Source: DATFJC01 sp964528795 (GTDB lineage: Bacteria; Patescibacteriota; Patescibacteriia; UBA2591; UBA6264). Taken from it: a DNA stretch of 21,567 nt. The stretch lies in assembly GCA_964528795.1 (NCBI GenBank), contig CAZGUY010000012.1, forward strand, positions 1 to 21,567, written 5' to 3'. Shown piece after piece: positions 1 through 8,600 of the stretch. Positions within the stretch are counted from its first letter, which is position 1. Every line of letters starts with the position of its first letter. The notes beneath the pieces are model-generated. The model had not been told where the DNA came from and searched no databases. It saw only the letters and a program-made list of their open reading frames with translations. The translations under genes were made by a program, and so were the position numbers.

Positions 1-378
1 CGTTTTTCCATTTCAAGTTTAACTCAAAAGCTATTTAATGGCTTTAGGGATACTTTTGATAAATTTAAAAGCATTGAAAAAAGATTTGTTAAAAGTTTAA
101 ACATTTTTGAAAAAAGGCTTAATCAAACAAATCATAAATTATCTGTTGTATCTAACCAATTGTTTAATTCATTTGAAGATACAGAAAAAGAATTTAAAAA
201 AAGATTAGCAGTTGCTTCTAATTCTTTAAAAAACTTAAGTCCATTAGAGGTATTAAAAAGAGGTTATAGTATAACTTATAAAAATGATAAACCTGTTAAA
301 AAACCAAAGGACGTTAAAAAGGGAGATCAAATAACTACTAAATTGCATAAAGGGGAAATAAATTCAGAAGTTAAATAA
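1..378 (+). CDS. xseA: Exodeoxyribonuclease VII large subunit, C-terminal part (5' truncated by window edge)
   Basis: The reading frame is open from base 1, so only the last 125 residues are present. The segment is a long Lys/Phe-rich helical region (coiled-coil part of XseA) followed by the family's C-terminal signature, LSPLEVLKRGYSI, then a small beta segment (KGDQITTKLHKGEI) typical of the end of the large subunit. XseA with several XseB copies forms exonuclease VII, which degrades single-stranded DNA in both directions to short oligonucleotides in repair. The catalytic and OB-fold parts lie upstream of the window. The xseB start follows after 8 bases, the classical xseAB order, which supports the call. 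A TTG at 160 is in frame but is internal, not a start. Confidence 0.93.
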   Translation, partial: RFSISSLTQKLFNGFRDTFDKFKSIEKRFVKSLNIFEKRLNQTNHKLSVVSNQLFNSFEDTEKEFKKRLAVASNSLKNLSPLEVLKRGYSITYKNDKPVKKPKDVKKGDQITTKLHKGEINSEVK

Positions 379-386
379 AATAAATT

Positions 387-605
387 ATGTCTAAAGAAAA
401 CAAAAAATTAAAACAAGCTTTAAAAGATTTAGAACAGATTGTCAAAGATTTACAAAATACTGAAGTTGATGTTGATGCTGGTCTTAAAAAATTTAAAAAA
501 GGTGTTAAGCTTGTAAAATATTGTAGATCAGAACTTAAAAAAGCTGAAAATGAATTTCAAGAATTAAAAGATTCACTTGAAAAAAGTGACGAAGATAAAG
601 ATTAA
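387..605 (+). CDS. xseB: Exodeoxyribonuclease VII small subunit
   Basis: This 72-residue protein has the usual XseB size and layout: a short helical hairpin with the family pattern ALKDLEQIVKDLQ near residues 11-23, then DVDAGLKKFKKGVKLVKYC around residues 28-46 and a charged C-terminal tail. XseB has no catalytic activity of its own; several copies wrap the coiled coil of XseA. It begins 8 bases after the xseA stop and is surely co-transcribed with it. There is no Shine-Dalgarno sequence in front of the ATG (context aaattATG). Confidence 0.95.
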   Translation: MSKENKKLKQALKDLEQIVKDLQNTEVDVDAGLKKFKKGVKLVKYCRSELKKAENEFQELKDSLEKSDEDKD

Positions 606-647
606 TTAAAAGGTCTTAATAATTAATAAATATTTAATTAAAATATT

Positions 648-932
648 ATGCTTTCAAAATTACCTATTAATTTAGAAAATGTTGATAAAGAAAATATAGA
701 TAAGCAAATCTTAAGAGCAGGTATTTTAGCAGAATTAGATGCTATTAGTTTTTATGAACAAATGGCAGAAATGACTGATAATGAAGATATAAAAAAGATT
801 TTACTTGATGTTGCTAAAGAAGAAAAAACTCATGTTGGGGAGTTTCAAACTCTACTTTTAAAGGAAGACCTAGAACAAGTAGAAGAAATGGAGAATGGTA
901 AAGAAGAAGTACAAGAGGAATTATCTGAGTAA
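648..932 (+). CDS. Ferritin-like protein of the encapsulin-cargo (Flp/EncFtn) type
   Basis: A 94-residue, two-helix ferritin-like protein. Helix 1 carries ILAELDAISFYEQMA (E29, Y36) and helix 2 carries VAKEEKTHVGEF (E59, H62). As I recall the Rhodospirillum rubrum encapsulated ferritin, its iron ligands are E32, E62 and H65 with Tyr39; the spacing here is identical. The N-terminus and the post-helix stretch also resemble the Flp domain fused to encapsulin in Pyrococcus. Members of this family oxidise or store iron as ring-shaped oligomers, often as encapsulin cargo. The acidic tail ends in QEELSE and shows no obvious encapsulin-docking peptide, and no encapsulin gene is in this window. It lies 42 bases after xseB; an AT-only inverted repeat (7-base arms, 620-640) sits just before the start. 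Family confidence is good; physiological role is inferred. Confidence 0.8.
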   Translation: MLSKLPINLENVDKENIDKQILRAGILAELDAISFYEQMAEMTDNEDIKKILLDVAKEEKTHVGEFQTLLLKEDLEQVEEMENGKEEVQEELSE

Positions 933-934
933 TT

Positions 935-1372
935 ATGGAAAAGATAGATTATAAAAGTTTGGATAAGGTTTATAAGGATTTATTTTCTTTAGCTTACAAA
1001 GCAATGAAAAATTCTTATTCTCCTTATTCAAATTTTCCAGTTGGAGCAGCTCTTTTAACAGAAAAGGGAGAAAAATTTATTGGGACAAATATTGAGAATG
1101 CTTCATATGGTTTAACAATTTGTGCTGAAAGGGCAGCTATTTTTTCAGCTATAAGTCAGGGTCAAAATAAATTTAAAGCCTTGGCTGTAATTACTAATGG
1201 TGAAATTAGTACTTCTTGTGGTCCTTGCAGGCAAGTCTTATATGAAATGTATAAGTCTTTTGGTAAAGATTTTAAGATTTTGTTTACTAATACTAAAAAA
1301 GAAAAGGTTTTAAGTTATAATGTATCTGAACTTTTACCAGATGCATTTGGATCTAAAGATTTAAATGTTTAG
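935..1372 (+). CDS. cdd: Cytidine deaminase (tetrameric, zinc-dependent)
   Basis: A 145-residue protein of the usual size for homotetrameric cytidine deaminases. It hydrolyses cytidine and deoxycytidine to uridine and deoxyuridine in pyrimidine salvage, in the cytosol. The substrate loop PYSNFPVGAAL (residues 30-40), the catalytic CAE (C63, E65) and the second zinc motif CGPCRQ (C95, C98) are all visible, so three Cys zinc ligands are intact. The Pro that usually precedes this second Cys is Ser here, a minor change. The ATG comes 2 bases after the stop of the ferritin-like gene, so translation is probably coupled. Salvage enzymes such as this are common in reduced genomes that lack full nucleotide synthesis. 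Confidence 0.95.
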   Translation: MEKIDYKSLDKVYKDLFSLAYKAMKNSYSPYSNFPVGAALLTEKGEKFIGTNIENASYGLTICAERAAIFSAISQGQNKFKALAVITNGEISTSCGPCRQVLYEMYKSFGKDFKILFTNTKKEKVLSYNVSELLPDAFGSKDLNV

Positions 1373-1375
1373 ATT

Positions 1376-2155
1376 ATGTATGATACTCATGCTCATCTTC
1401 AATTTAAAGATTTTGATAAAGATAGAGAAAAAATTATAAAGGAATGTAAAGATGAAGGTTTAAAAGGAATGATTAATGTTGGGATTGATTATCAAACCAG
1501 TTTAGACTCTATTAAATTAGCTAAAGAATATAAAGGCTTTTGCTTTTCAGCTATTGGTATTCATCCTATTAATGCTCATAAAGAAGATTTTAAAAAAGAT
1601 AAGTTTTTAAAATTAGCTAAAAAAGATCAAGTAAAAGCAATAGGGGAGATAGGTTTAGATTATTATCATAGTGAGGATCACAAGGTAGAGCAGGTTCAAG
1701 TTTTAAAAAAGCAACTTGATTTTGCAAAAAAGCTAGATCTTCCAGTTATTTTTCATTGTCGAGGTAGTAAAAATGATCCTTTATCAGCTTATAAAGATTT
1801 ACTAAGCATTTTAGATAATCGGCAAGATATTTGTGGAGTTGTCCATTGTTTTTCAGCTAATCTGAATTTAGCTCGGAAATTTATTAAAAAAGGTTTTTAT
1901 ATAGGAATTAATGGACCAGTTACTTTTAAAAATGCTTGGGATCGGCTTATAAAAACAGTTAAAAATATTCCTTTAAATAGAATTTTAGTAGAAACTGATT
2001 GTCCTTATTTAACACCTGAACCTCATCGTGGTGAAAAAAATAAGCCATGGTATATTAAATTTATTTTAAAAAAGATTGCTAATTTAAGAAATGAAGACTT
2101 TGAAAAGGTTGAAAAACAAACCATAAAAAATACTAAAGCACTTTTTAAGATTTAA
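1376..2155 (+). CDS. tatD: TatD-family metal-dependent deoxyribonuclease
   Basis: A 259-residue TIM-barrel amidohydrolase-superfamily protein. Metal and catalytic positions are complete: H5 and H7 (DTHAHL), E91 (GEIGLDYY), H127 (FHCRG), H157 (VVHCFSA) and D208 (ETDCPYLTP). TatD enzymes are 3'-5' exonucleases on single-stranded DNA and RNA, linked to DNA repair and quality control; the length matches the family norm (about 255-265). It starts 3 bases after cdd and is followed after 2 bases by the helicase-nuclease gene, so it sits in one repair and nucleotide operon with xseAB. Orthologues are often labelled ycfH/yabD; which TatD subgroup this belongs to cannot be settled here. Confidence 0.95.
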   Translation: MYDTHAHLQFKDFDKDREKIIKECKDEGLKGMINVGIDYQTSLDSIKLAKEYKGFCFSAIGIHPINAHKEDFKKDKFLKLAKKDQVKAIGEIGLDYYHSEDHKVEQVQVLKKQLDFAKKLDLPVIFHCRGSKNDPLSAYKDLLSILDNRQDICGVVHCFSANLNLARKFIKKGFYIGINGPVTFKNAWDRLIKTVKNIPLNRILVETDCPYLTPEPHRGEKNKPWYIKFILKKIANLRNEDFEKVEKQTIKNTKALFKI

Positions 2156-2157
2156 AT

Positions 2158-5130
2158 ATGCCAAAGACTACCAAAGACATTTTAAAAGATTTAAACCCAG
2201 AACAAAAAAGGGCGGTCACTTATGACAAGGGCCCTCTTTTGATTATAGCTGGAGCAGGTACTGGCAAAACAACTGTTATTACAAGGCGTATTGCTTGGTT
2301 GATTTTAGAAAAAGAAATAAGTACGGATGAGATTTTAGCTTTAACTTTTACAGAAAAAGCAGCTCAAGAAATGGAAGAAAGAGAAGATAAAATGCTTCCT
2401 TACGGTTATGTTGATCTTTCAATTTCTACTTTTCATTCTTTTTGTGAGAAAGTTTTACAAAAACATGGGTTAGATATTGGTTTACCTATTAATTTCAAGC
2501 TGCTGGATTCTGTTCAGCAGACTTTTTTAATATTAGATAATTTTGAAAAATTTGATTTAGATTATTATCGACCAAGAGGAAACCCAACCAAATTTGTTAA
2601 AGAATTAGTTAAGCATTTTTCAAGATTAAAAGATGAGCTTATTACTCCAGAAGATTATCTAGAATATGCAAAAGAATTAAAATTAAATAATGATTCTTCT
2701 ACTTCTGATGATTTAACTGATTCTGAGGCGGCTAGGATAGAAGAGGTAGCTAATGCTTACCACAGATACCAAAAACTACTTTTAGAAAATAATGCTCTGG
2801 ATTTTGGTGATGTAATAAATTATACAATAGAATTATTTAAAAAAAGACCTAAGATTTTGAATGAATTTAGAGAGCAATTTAAATATATTTTAGTAGACGA
2901 ATTTCAAGATACTAATTGGGCTCAGTATAAATTAGTTCAGCTTTTAGCAGCTCCTGAGAATAATTTAACTGTTGTCTCAGATGACGATCAAGCTATTTAT
3001 TTATGGAGAGGGGCTTCTTATAACAATGTAATGCAATTTAGTAAGGATTATAAAGACTTAGAAAAGGTAGTGTTAGTTAAAAATTATCGTTCTGGTCAAA
3101 ATATTTTAGATAAAGCTTATCAATTTATTCAACAAAATAATCCAGCTCGTTTAGAAGCCCAAGAAGAAGAAATTAAAAAAGAATTAGAATCTGCTAAGCA
3201 AAGCAATGGTAATGTTTCTTATTTAAACTTTTATAGCCAGGAAGAAGAAGCGATTGGAGTAGCTGAAAAGATTGCTGATATTAAAAAAGACAATCCTAAT
3301 TTAAGTTGGGATGACTTTGCTATTTTAGTAAGGGCTAATAAGCAAGCTGAGAAATTTTGTAATGTTTTAAAAAACAATGGTATACCATATCAATTTTTAG
3401 CAAAGACAGGGCTTTTTTCTAAGCCAGCAGTTTTAAACTTATTATCTTATTTAAGAGTTTTAAGTGATTATCATGATAGTACTTCTTTGTATAAAATTTT
3501 AAGTTCTCGTATTTTTTCTGATCAAATTGAATTAGGGGATATAGTAAATTTGAATCATTATGCTAGAAAAAAATCAATGTCTTTGTATGAAGCTTGTCAA
3601 AATATCTCTAAAATTAAAAATATTTCCCAAACCACTAAAAAGGCCATAAAAAATCTCCTTAGCCTTATTGAAAAACACTCACAAATGGCTAAATCAAAGT
3701 CAGTCGGCAAAGTAGTTTATGCTTTTTTAAAAGATTCTGGGTTTTTAGAAAAACTTTCTCACGGGGGAGAAAAAGATAATAAAGAGGATATAGAAGCCTT
3801 GTCTTTTATTAATCAATTTTTTAAACATATAGAAAATTTTGAATCTGTAGAAAGCGATGCTAGTGTTTCTAATTTTTTGGATATGATAGATTTAATGATT
3901 GAAACAGGCGATGGGGGGAGCTTGGAAACATTAGGTGAGGGACCAGAAGCTGTTTCGGTAAGTACAATCCATGGTGCTAAGGGCTTGGAGTGGAAATATG
4001 TTTTTGTGGTAGGGTTAGTTAAAAGAAGGTTCCCAACTATTAGAAGAACTCCAGTTATTGAAATTCCAGAGAAGCTCGGCAATGAAATTATTCCAGAAGG
4101 AGACGTTCATCTTCAAGAAGAAAGAAGACTTTTTTATGTTGCCATGACAAGGGCTAAAGAAAAATTATTTTTAACTTCAGCTAAAGATTATGGGGGTAAA
4201 AGAGAGAAAAAGCCATCCCGATTTTTATATGAGTTGGGTTTAGTAGAAGAAGCAAAGCAAAGTAAAGGCAAAAAAAGAGATTACATTTCTCATCAAAAAT
4301 CCTTAGTTGATAACACAGAAGAAAAAAGGGTAGATCTACCTATACCAAAAAGGTTTAGTTTTTCTCAATATAGAGCTTTTAATACTTGTCCATTGCAGTA
4401 TAAATTTAATTTTATTTTAAAGGTACCTACTAAAGGTAAACATAATTTTAGTTTTGGGAAAACAATCCATAGTACTTTAGAAAAGTTTGTTAGTAATTGG
4501 AAGCAAAGAAAAAAGACTAAACAAAAAGATTTATTCTCTAAAGGTAAGGACGGCTTAGAAAAACCTCTTAGCTTAGAAGATCTTTTAAATATTTATAAAA
4601 AAGAATGGATTGATGATTGGTATAATAATAAAAGACATAAAAAAGAATATAAGAAAAAGGGTAAAGAAATGCTTAAATCTTTTTACAAACGTTTTATAAA
4701 AGAGCAACCCCAGGTTGTAGGGGTAGAAAAAAGTTTTAATGTTAAATTGGGGGGAAATAATTTTGTTGGGAAAATAGATAGGGTGGATAAGGTAGAAAAT
4801 GGGTTTGAATTAATAGATTATAAAACAGGTAAAACACCAAAATCTGACAAGCTACCCAAAAGAAAAAAGACTCAGCTTCTTTTGTATCAAGTAGCAGCTA
4901 ATAATTTACCAATATTTAAGGGAGGCGATATAGCTAAATTAACTTATTATTACCTTGAAAAGGGTAAAAAGTTTTCATTTTTAGGAAGTCCGGATGAGCT
5001 TCAAAAAACAAAAGAGGATTTCATAAAAACGGTTGAAAAGATTAAAGAGCAGAAATTTCCTCCTGAGCCTGGTATGATGTGTAAGTGGTGTGATTTTAAA
5101 AATATTTGTAAATATTCTCAAGGTAAATAA
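2158..5130 (+). CDS. UvrD/Rep-type superfamily 1 DNA helicase fused to C-terminal PD-(D/E)XK nuclease
   Basis: A 990-residue ATP-dependent helicase-nuclease. Helicase motifs in order: Q motif LNPEQKRAV (12-20), Walker A GAGTGKTT (32-39), Ia TFTEKAA, II LVDEFQDTN (245-253), III SDDDQAIYLWRGA, IV NYRSGQNI, V VSTIHGAKGLEW (601-612), VI FYVAMTRAKEKL (ATR core 662-665). From about residue 735 a RecB-family nuclease follows: C744 (FNTCPLQYKF), D874 (GKIDRVD), D887-Y-K889 (LIDYKTGK), Q906-Y910 (QLLLY) and C975, C978, C984 (CKWCDFKNIC). The four Cys match the iron-sulfur clasp seen in AddB-type nucleases. It likely unwinds and degrades double-stranded DNA ends in recombinational repair, acting as a single chain like AddA-type or bacterial PcrA-nuclease fusions. 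It is last in the xseAB operon, 2 bases after tatD, and ends at the hairpin at 5137. Exact partner and polarity are unknown. Confidence 0.92.
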   Translation: MPKTTKDILKDLNPEQKRAVTYDKGPLLIIAGAGTGKTTVITRRIAWLILEKEISTDEILALTFTEKAAQEMEEREDKMLPYGYVDLSISTFHSFCEKVLQKHGLDIGLPINFKLLDSVQQTFLILDNFEKFDLDYYRPRGNPTKFVKELVKHFSRLKDELITPEDYLEYAKELKLNNDSSTSDDLTDSEAARIEEVANAYHRYQKLLLENNALDFGDVINYTIELFKKRPKILNEFREQFKYILVDEFQDTNWAQYKLVQLLAAPENNLTVVSDDDQAIYLWRGASYNNVMQFSKDYKDLEKVVLVKNYRSGQNILDKAYQFIQQNNPARLEAQEEEIKKELESAKQSNGNVSYLNFYSQEEEAIGVAEKIADIKKDNPNLSWDDFAILVRANKQAEKFCNVLKNNGIPYQFLAKTGLFSKPAVLNLLSYLRVLSDYHDSTSLYKILSSRIFSDQIELGDIVNLNHYARKKSMSLYEACQNISKIKNISQTTKKAIKNLLSLIEKHSQMAKSKSVGKVVYAFLKDSGFLEKLSHGGEKDNKEDIEALSFINQFFKHIENFESVESDASVSNFLDMIDLMIETGDGGSLETLGEGPEAVSVSTIHGAKGLEWKYVFVVGLVKRRFPTIRRTPVIEIPEKLGNEIIPEGDVHLQEERRLFYVAMTRAKEKLFLTSAKDYGGKREKKPSRFLYELGLVEEAKQSKGKKRDYISHQKSLVDNTEEKRVDLPIPKRFSFSQYRAFNTCPLQYKFNFILKVPTKGKHNFSFGKTIHSTLEKFVSNWKQRKKTKQKDLFSKGKDGLEKPLSLEDLLNIYKKEWIDDWYNNKRHKKEYKKKGKEMLKSFYKRFIKEQPQVVGVEKSFNVKLGGNNFVGKIDRVDKVENGFELIDYKTGKTPKSDKLPKRKKTQLLLYQVAANNLPIFKGGDIAKLTYYYLEKGKKFSFLGSPDELQKTKEDFIKTVEKIKEQKFPPEPGMMCKWCDFKNICKYSQGK

Positions 5131-5136
5131 AAAAAG

Positions 5137-5174
5137 CTTCCGGAATTATTCCGGAAGTCATTTTATTTTTTTTA
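5137..5174. terminator. Bidirectional intrinsic terminator between the helicase-nuclease gene and the minus-strand small gene
   Basis: A perfect inverted repeat, cttccggaat / t / attccggaag (5137-5157), formally 10 bp around one base and realistically 8-9 bp with a 3-base loop. On the plus strand it is followed by tcattttatttttttt; on the minus strand by a run of seven T (complement of 5129-5135). It begins 7 bases after the helicase stop and touches the TGA of the minus-strand gene, so it ends both converging transcripts. Confidence 0.9.
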
Positions 5175-5439
5175 ATTCTGTAATGCTAATTAAGCCAAAA
5201 AGGCTTAATGTGATTTCTCTTTTTTTAGATCTTAAGTCAAAAAAGAAGCCTTCTCGCGTTAAACCTAAAATTTTTCCAGCATAATAATCGGGCAGGCTTT
5301 GATCTTGGGCTGGATCAAGGTTAGCATGTTTTATCTCAACTAGCCGACCTTGTAAGTTTTGAATAGTTTTTCTTTTGTCTTGGATGAAATTATATTCCTT
5401 TTTGACTTTAAATCTTTCCTTTTTTGGGCGTGCATGCAT
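5158..5439 (-). CDS. Small basic protein with a possible Sm-like/SH3-type beta barrel (function unknown)
   Basis: A 93-residue protein I do not recognise by family. The N-terminal 27 residues are Lys/Arg-rich (MHARPKKERFKVKK), suggesting nucleic-acid contact. Residues 28-90 look like five short beta strands: NLQGRLVEIKHA, YYAGKILGLTREG, FFFDLRS, KREITLSLF and GLISITEL. The G-x-I-x-G step and the closing L-I-S-I-T resemble the Sm2-like half of Hfq/Sm proteins, but this is shape reading only. The ATG at 5439 is chosen because AAGGAGGT lies 3 bases upstream; a second ATG 4 bases on is out of frame. The gene has a perfect sigma70 promoter (5475-5503) and its own terminator, so it is monocistronic and probably highly expressed. 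It is the only TGA-ended gene here. Confidence 0.75.
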   Translation of the reverse strand: MHARPKKERFKVKKEYNFIQDKRKTIQNLQGRLVEIKHANLDPAQDQSLPDYYAGKILGLTREGFFFDLRSKKREITLSLFGLISITELKKIK

Positions 5440-5440
5440 A

Positions 5441-5452
5441 TTACCTCCTTTT
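5441..5452 (-). promoter_or_regulatory. Strong Shine-Dalgarno sequence of the small basic protein gene
   Basis: On the minus strand the bases before the start read aaaaggaggtaatATG, a near-complete anti-SD match with 3-4 bases of spacing. It fixes the start and is exceptional, because only one other gene in the window has such a site. Confidence 0.85.
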
Positions 5453-5474
5453 GAAAGTTAAATATCTATTCTAG

Positions 5475-5503
5475 ATTATATCTTAGTTTTTTACTTTTGT
5501 CAA
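5475..5503 (-). promoter_or_regulatory. Perfect consensus sigma70 promoter (TTGACA-17-TATAAT)
   Basis: Reading the minus strand, TTGACA (5503-5498), a 17-base spacer and TATAAT (5480-5475) match the housekeeping consensus at all 12 positions. The expected transcript start near 5468 gives a leader of roughly 28 bases holding the SD of the small basic protein gene. Confidence 0.88.
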
Positions 5504-5526
5504 GTTAGTATTGACTTAATTTTAGG

Positions 5527-5559
5527 GTTTTTTGTCCACATTTTTTTGTCCACATTTTT
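5527..5559 (+). repeat. Tandem 14-base repeat with two DnaA-box-like TTGTCCACA sites, cut by the gap
   Basis: The unit TTTTTTTGTCCACA occurs twice head to tail (TTGTCCACA at 5532-5540 and 5546-5554) with a third T-run starting before the N block. TTGTCCACA is one base from the E. coli DnaA box TTATCCACA and equals the preferred box of actinobacteria. The array may continue in the gap. No coding potential is seen here: the frame that enters the giant gene reads only this repeat. Confidence 0.6.
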
Positions 5560-5659
5560 NNNNNNNNNNNNNNNNNNNNNNNNNNNNNNNNNNNNNNNNN
5601 NNNNNNNNNNNNNNNNNNNNNNNNNNNNNNNNNNNNNNNNNNNNNNNNNNNNNNNNNNN
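5560..5659. other. Assembly gap (100 N, true length unknown)
   Basis: Exactly 100 N, the conventional placeholder for an unsized scaffold join. It hides the start, ribosome binding site and promoter of the giant gene that follows, and perhaps more copies of the 14-base repeat. Confidence 0.99.
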
Positions 5660-8600
5660 AGAAGATTTAAATGAAGAGGAACTTGGTGCTGAGGGGGTGG
5701 AAGAAGAAACTAAAGAAAAAAATATAGATGATTTAAGTAAAGAAGAGTTAAATAATGAAATTGATAAGTTGGCTCAAAAAATTGTAAGAAAAGCCCAACA
5801 AGGAGAAGATCCAGATTATACTGACAAAGAGGCAATAATATTTAAAAATTACCCCGGAGACGTTGAAAAGAAAATTAAAGAATATAAAGGGAAAGAAGAT
5901 AAATCAAAAGAAAAGTCCACAAAAGAAGAAAGTGAGGCTTCTAGCAAAGAAGAATCACTTAATTTAAGCGAAGCTGAGCTTGAAAGTAAAATTGATAATA
6001 TAGCAGAAGAAATAATTAAAAGTCATGAGGCTGATGATTCTCCTAATTTAACTCCTCAAGAAGAACAAATTTTTGATAAATATTACTCTAGGGTTGAGAA
6101 AAAGGTAAATGAAAAAACAAAACCATCCTTTCTTGAAGAAGAATCTGAAGCCCCTGAAACGGGTGAAGATATATACAGGTTAATTTCTAATGCTGAAAGT
6201 TTGGATGAACTTATTGATGTTTTTAATAAGGAAATTGGTGATTCGCGTGATTCACAAGGAAGAAAGATAGATTCAGATAGATTCCAGCAAATTGTACTTG
6301 AATTAGAACAGGAAATCAAAGATATGGGTGGAGTTCCACCTGAATTTAGAGGTTTTAAAAGAGTTACCCGTAAATTTGGTTTAAGAGATAAAGTTGAAGA
6401 TCTTTTAAGAGAAAAGTTTGGTACAAAAGAGGTCTCAGATGTTCATGAATTAAAAGAAACAGGGTTGGAAAGATTAAGTGAAACAAGAGATAATTTAATT
6501 GAGGCAGAAGAAAAATTAAGGGATTATAACGGTATTCTTGGTTCTTTAAAAGGAATTATAAAAAAGAAAGAAAAAAATGAATTAGAAAGTAAGTATCAAG
6601 AAGCTTTAGCTGATTATCAAAGCACAAAAGAAGATTATTTATATAATGTTATTTCCAAGGAAACTAAAGATAAAACTGAGCAAAAAAGACTTCGAGCTCA
6701 ATTTGTGACCAATGAAAAAATAACCTTAACTGAAGAAAGAATTCAATATTTTAAACATGAAGCAGGGATAGGAGAGGAATTAAAAGAAATGTACAAATGG
6801 CTGGGTAAGCAAAATTTAGCTAAGCTTTTAGGAAAAGATTTTATGAGTAAGTTTGAAAAACATGAAGATGATAGCAAGGTAACTAAGTTTTTAAAAGGTG
6901 GAGCTAGATTTATATCTAATGCAATGTCGGTAAGATTAGGTGTTAGTATGAGTTTGATTGGTGTAGCTGGTCTTTTTGGTGGTACATTTGTAGCAGCAGG
7001 TGCTTATGGTTTAAAAAGATCCTTAGTAGGTCTTGGTACTGGTTTTACTAGTTATGATTTAATGTCCAAATTTTCTGAAGGTAAAAAATTAGAAAAAGTG
7101 AAAGAAGGAGTAAATAAAGAAGAGATATCAAACTTAAGTGATGAAGAAATAATAGAAAAGATGGCTTATTTTGAAAAAGATGCAGAAAATCAAGAGAATA
7201 TTGATGAAGGTTATGAGGTTTTAGATAGCGAAACTTATCAAATACTTCTTCAAGAATTAGAAAATAGAATAAAGGAAAATAAAATTAGTGAAGATCTTAG
7301 AAATTTAATTAAAAATACTGATAAAGCTCTTGAGAATGAAAGGAAAAAATATGAAAAAGGTGATAAAAAAAGAAAAATTATTGCTGGTGGAATAGGAGCC
7401 TTTTTTGCAAGTGGTGCTTTGGGCAAAATTATAGAAAAGATATGGCCTGGTGGAGAAGAAGAAGCTGGCCAAGAAGCTGTGTCTGCTCAGGAAGAAGTTA
7501 GCCCTGAGCCAGAACCGGGGGCTGAAGTTAAAGCTGGATCAGAACTTGAACCTGAAGTTGAGGCTAAGCCTGAACCTGAAGTTGAGGCTGAGCCTAAAGC
7601 TGAACCAGAACCAGAGGTTAAACCAGAAGCCAAACCTGAACCCCAACCTGAGCTAGAATCAGAATCTAAGCCAGAACCAGTGGCTAAACCAGAACAGGTT
7701 CCTGCTGAAACTAAAATTGGTTACCAAGGTGGTAGTTCTATTTGGGAAGAAAGTAAAAATCAACTTGATACTAGATTAAGTGGAGTAATGGAAGGTGGAA
7801 TTGATGACTTAGGTCCAGCAGAGCAGACTCATTTAATAGATCATTTTAAAGATAGATTAGCTGAGAGCCCAGAAGAATTTGGTCTTAAACCAGGAACTGA
7901 TGTTGACGAATTAACTAAAGAACAAATAAAAAATATTAAATGGGACAAATTATTTGATTTAACAGACCAAGAAAATGTAGCTGACCTTGAGGAAACTTTA
8001 CAAAAAACATTAAATCTTTCTGAAGAAGCTAAAGAAAATATATTAGAGAATAATCGTATTTTAGAAAATTATGCCCAAAAAACTGGTGAATCTATTGATA
8101 CTGAAAATGTAGATCAACTTTTATCCGATATAAAAGAAGCTGGAGACGTGGATCAATACATAGCTAGTCAGTCAACAAGCGATGCCTTACCAATGGATCA
8201 ATTAGATTTAAGAAGTGATATTGGTAATGTGGGAGCAATTAATAATATTATAAAACAAGGTCAGAATATATTTGAAAATGAGGAATCAATGGAAGCTATA
8301 AAAGATATTGCTAAAAATAATGGTTTTGGAGAAGATGAGGTTAATTTATTTGAATATTGGTCAAAATATCAAGTAGAAAATGACCTTACTCCTTTACAAG
8401 GTATGATTACTAGGGGACAAGGTAATTTTAATGCTGAAGGATTTAAGAGATTGATGGAAGGGTTTGAAGATGAAATGAAAAACGTGGCTCAAGATTTATC
8501 CAAAAGTTTAAAAGAACCTGGTGGTTTTCTTGGCGGTGTATTTAAAAACTTTAAAAAACCATTTGTTGAATGGGGTAAAGATTTTGGATTAGACAAAAAA

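Noticed and set aside
3813..4082. 89-codon minus-strand frame inside the helicase-nuclease gene
   Set aside because: Antisense to well-conserved helicase coding (motif V region); no SD, promoter or recognisable product.
5158..5160. Recoded TGA (Gly or Trp), as in some CPR lineages
   Set aside because: No conserved gene here contains an in-frame TGA, and Gly/Trp positions use GGN/TGG. The single TGA ends the small gene directly at its terminator, consistent with the standard code.
5090..5284. 64-codon plus-strand frame across the helicase end and terminator
   Set aside because: Passes through the terminator hairpin and lies antisense to the SD-led small gene.
5532..5559. An apparent N-terminus (reading from TTG at 5532) for the giant protein
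   Set aside because: It only translates the TTTTTTTGTCCACA repeat and then crosses 100 N of unknown length; frame continuity is arbitrary. The true start is in the gap.
7734..7790. A true LysM domain in the giant protein (GGSSIWEESKNQ)
   Set aside because: Only the opening resembles LysM; the following ~45 residues lack a convincing second half, so I mention it only as a faint likeness.
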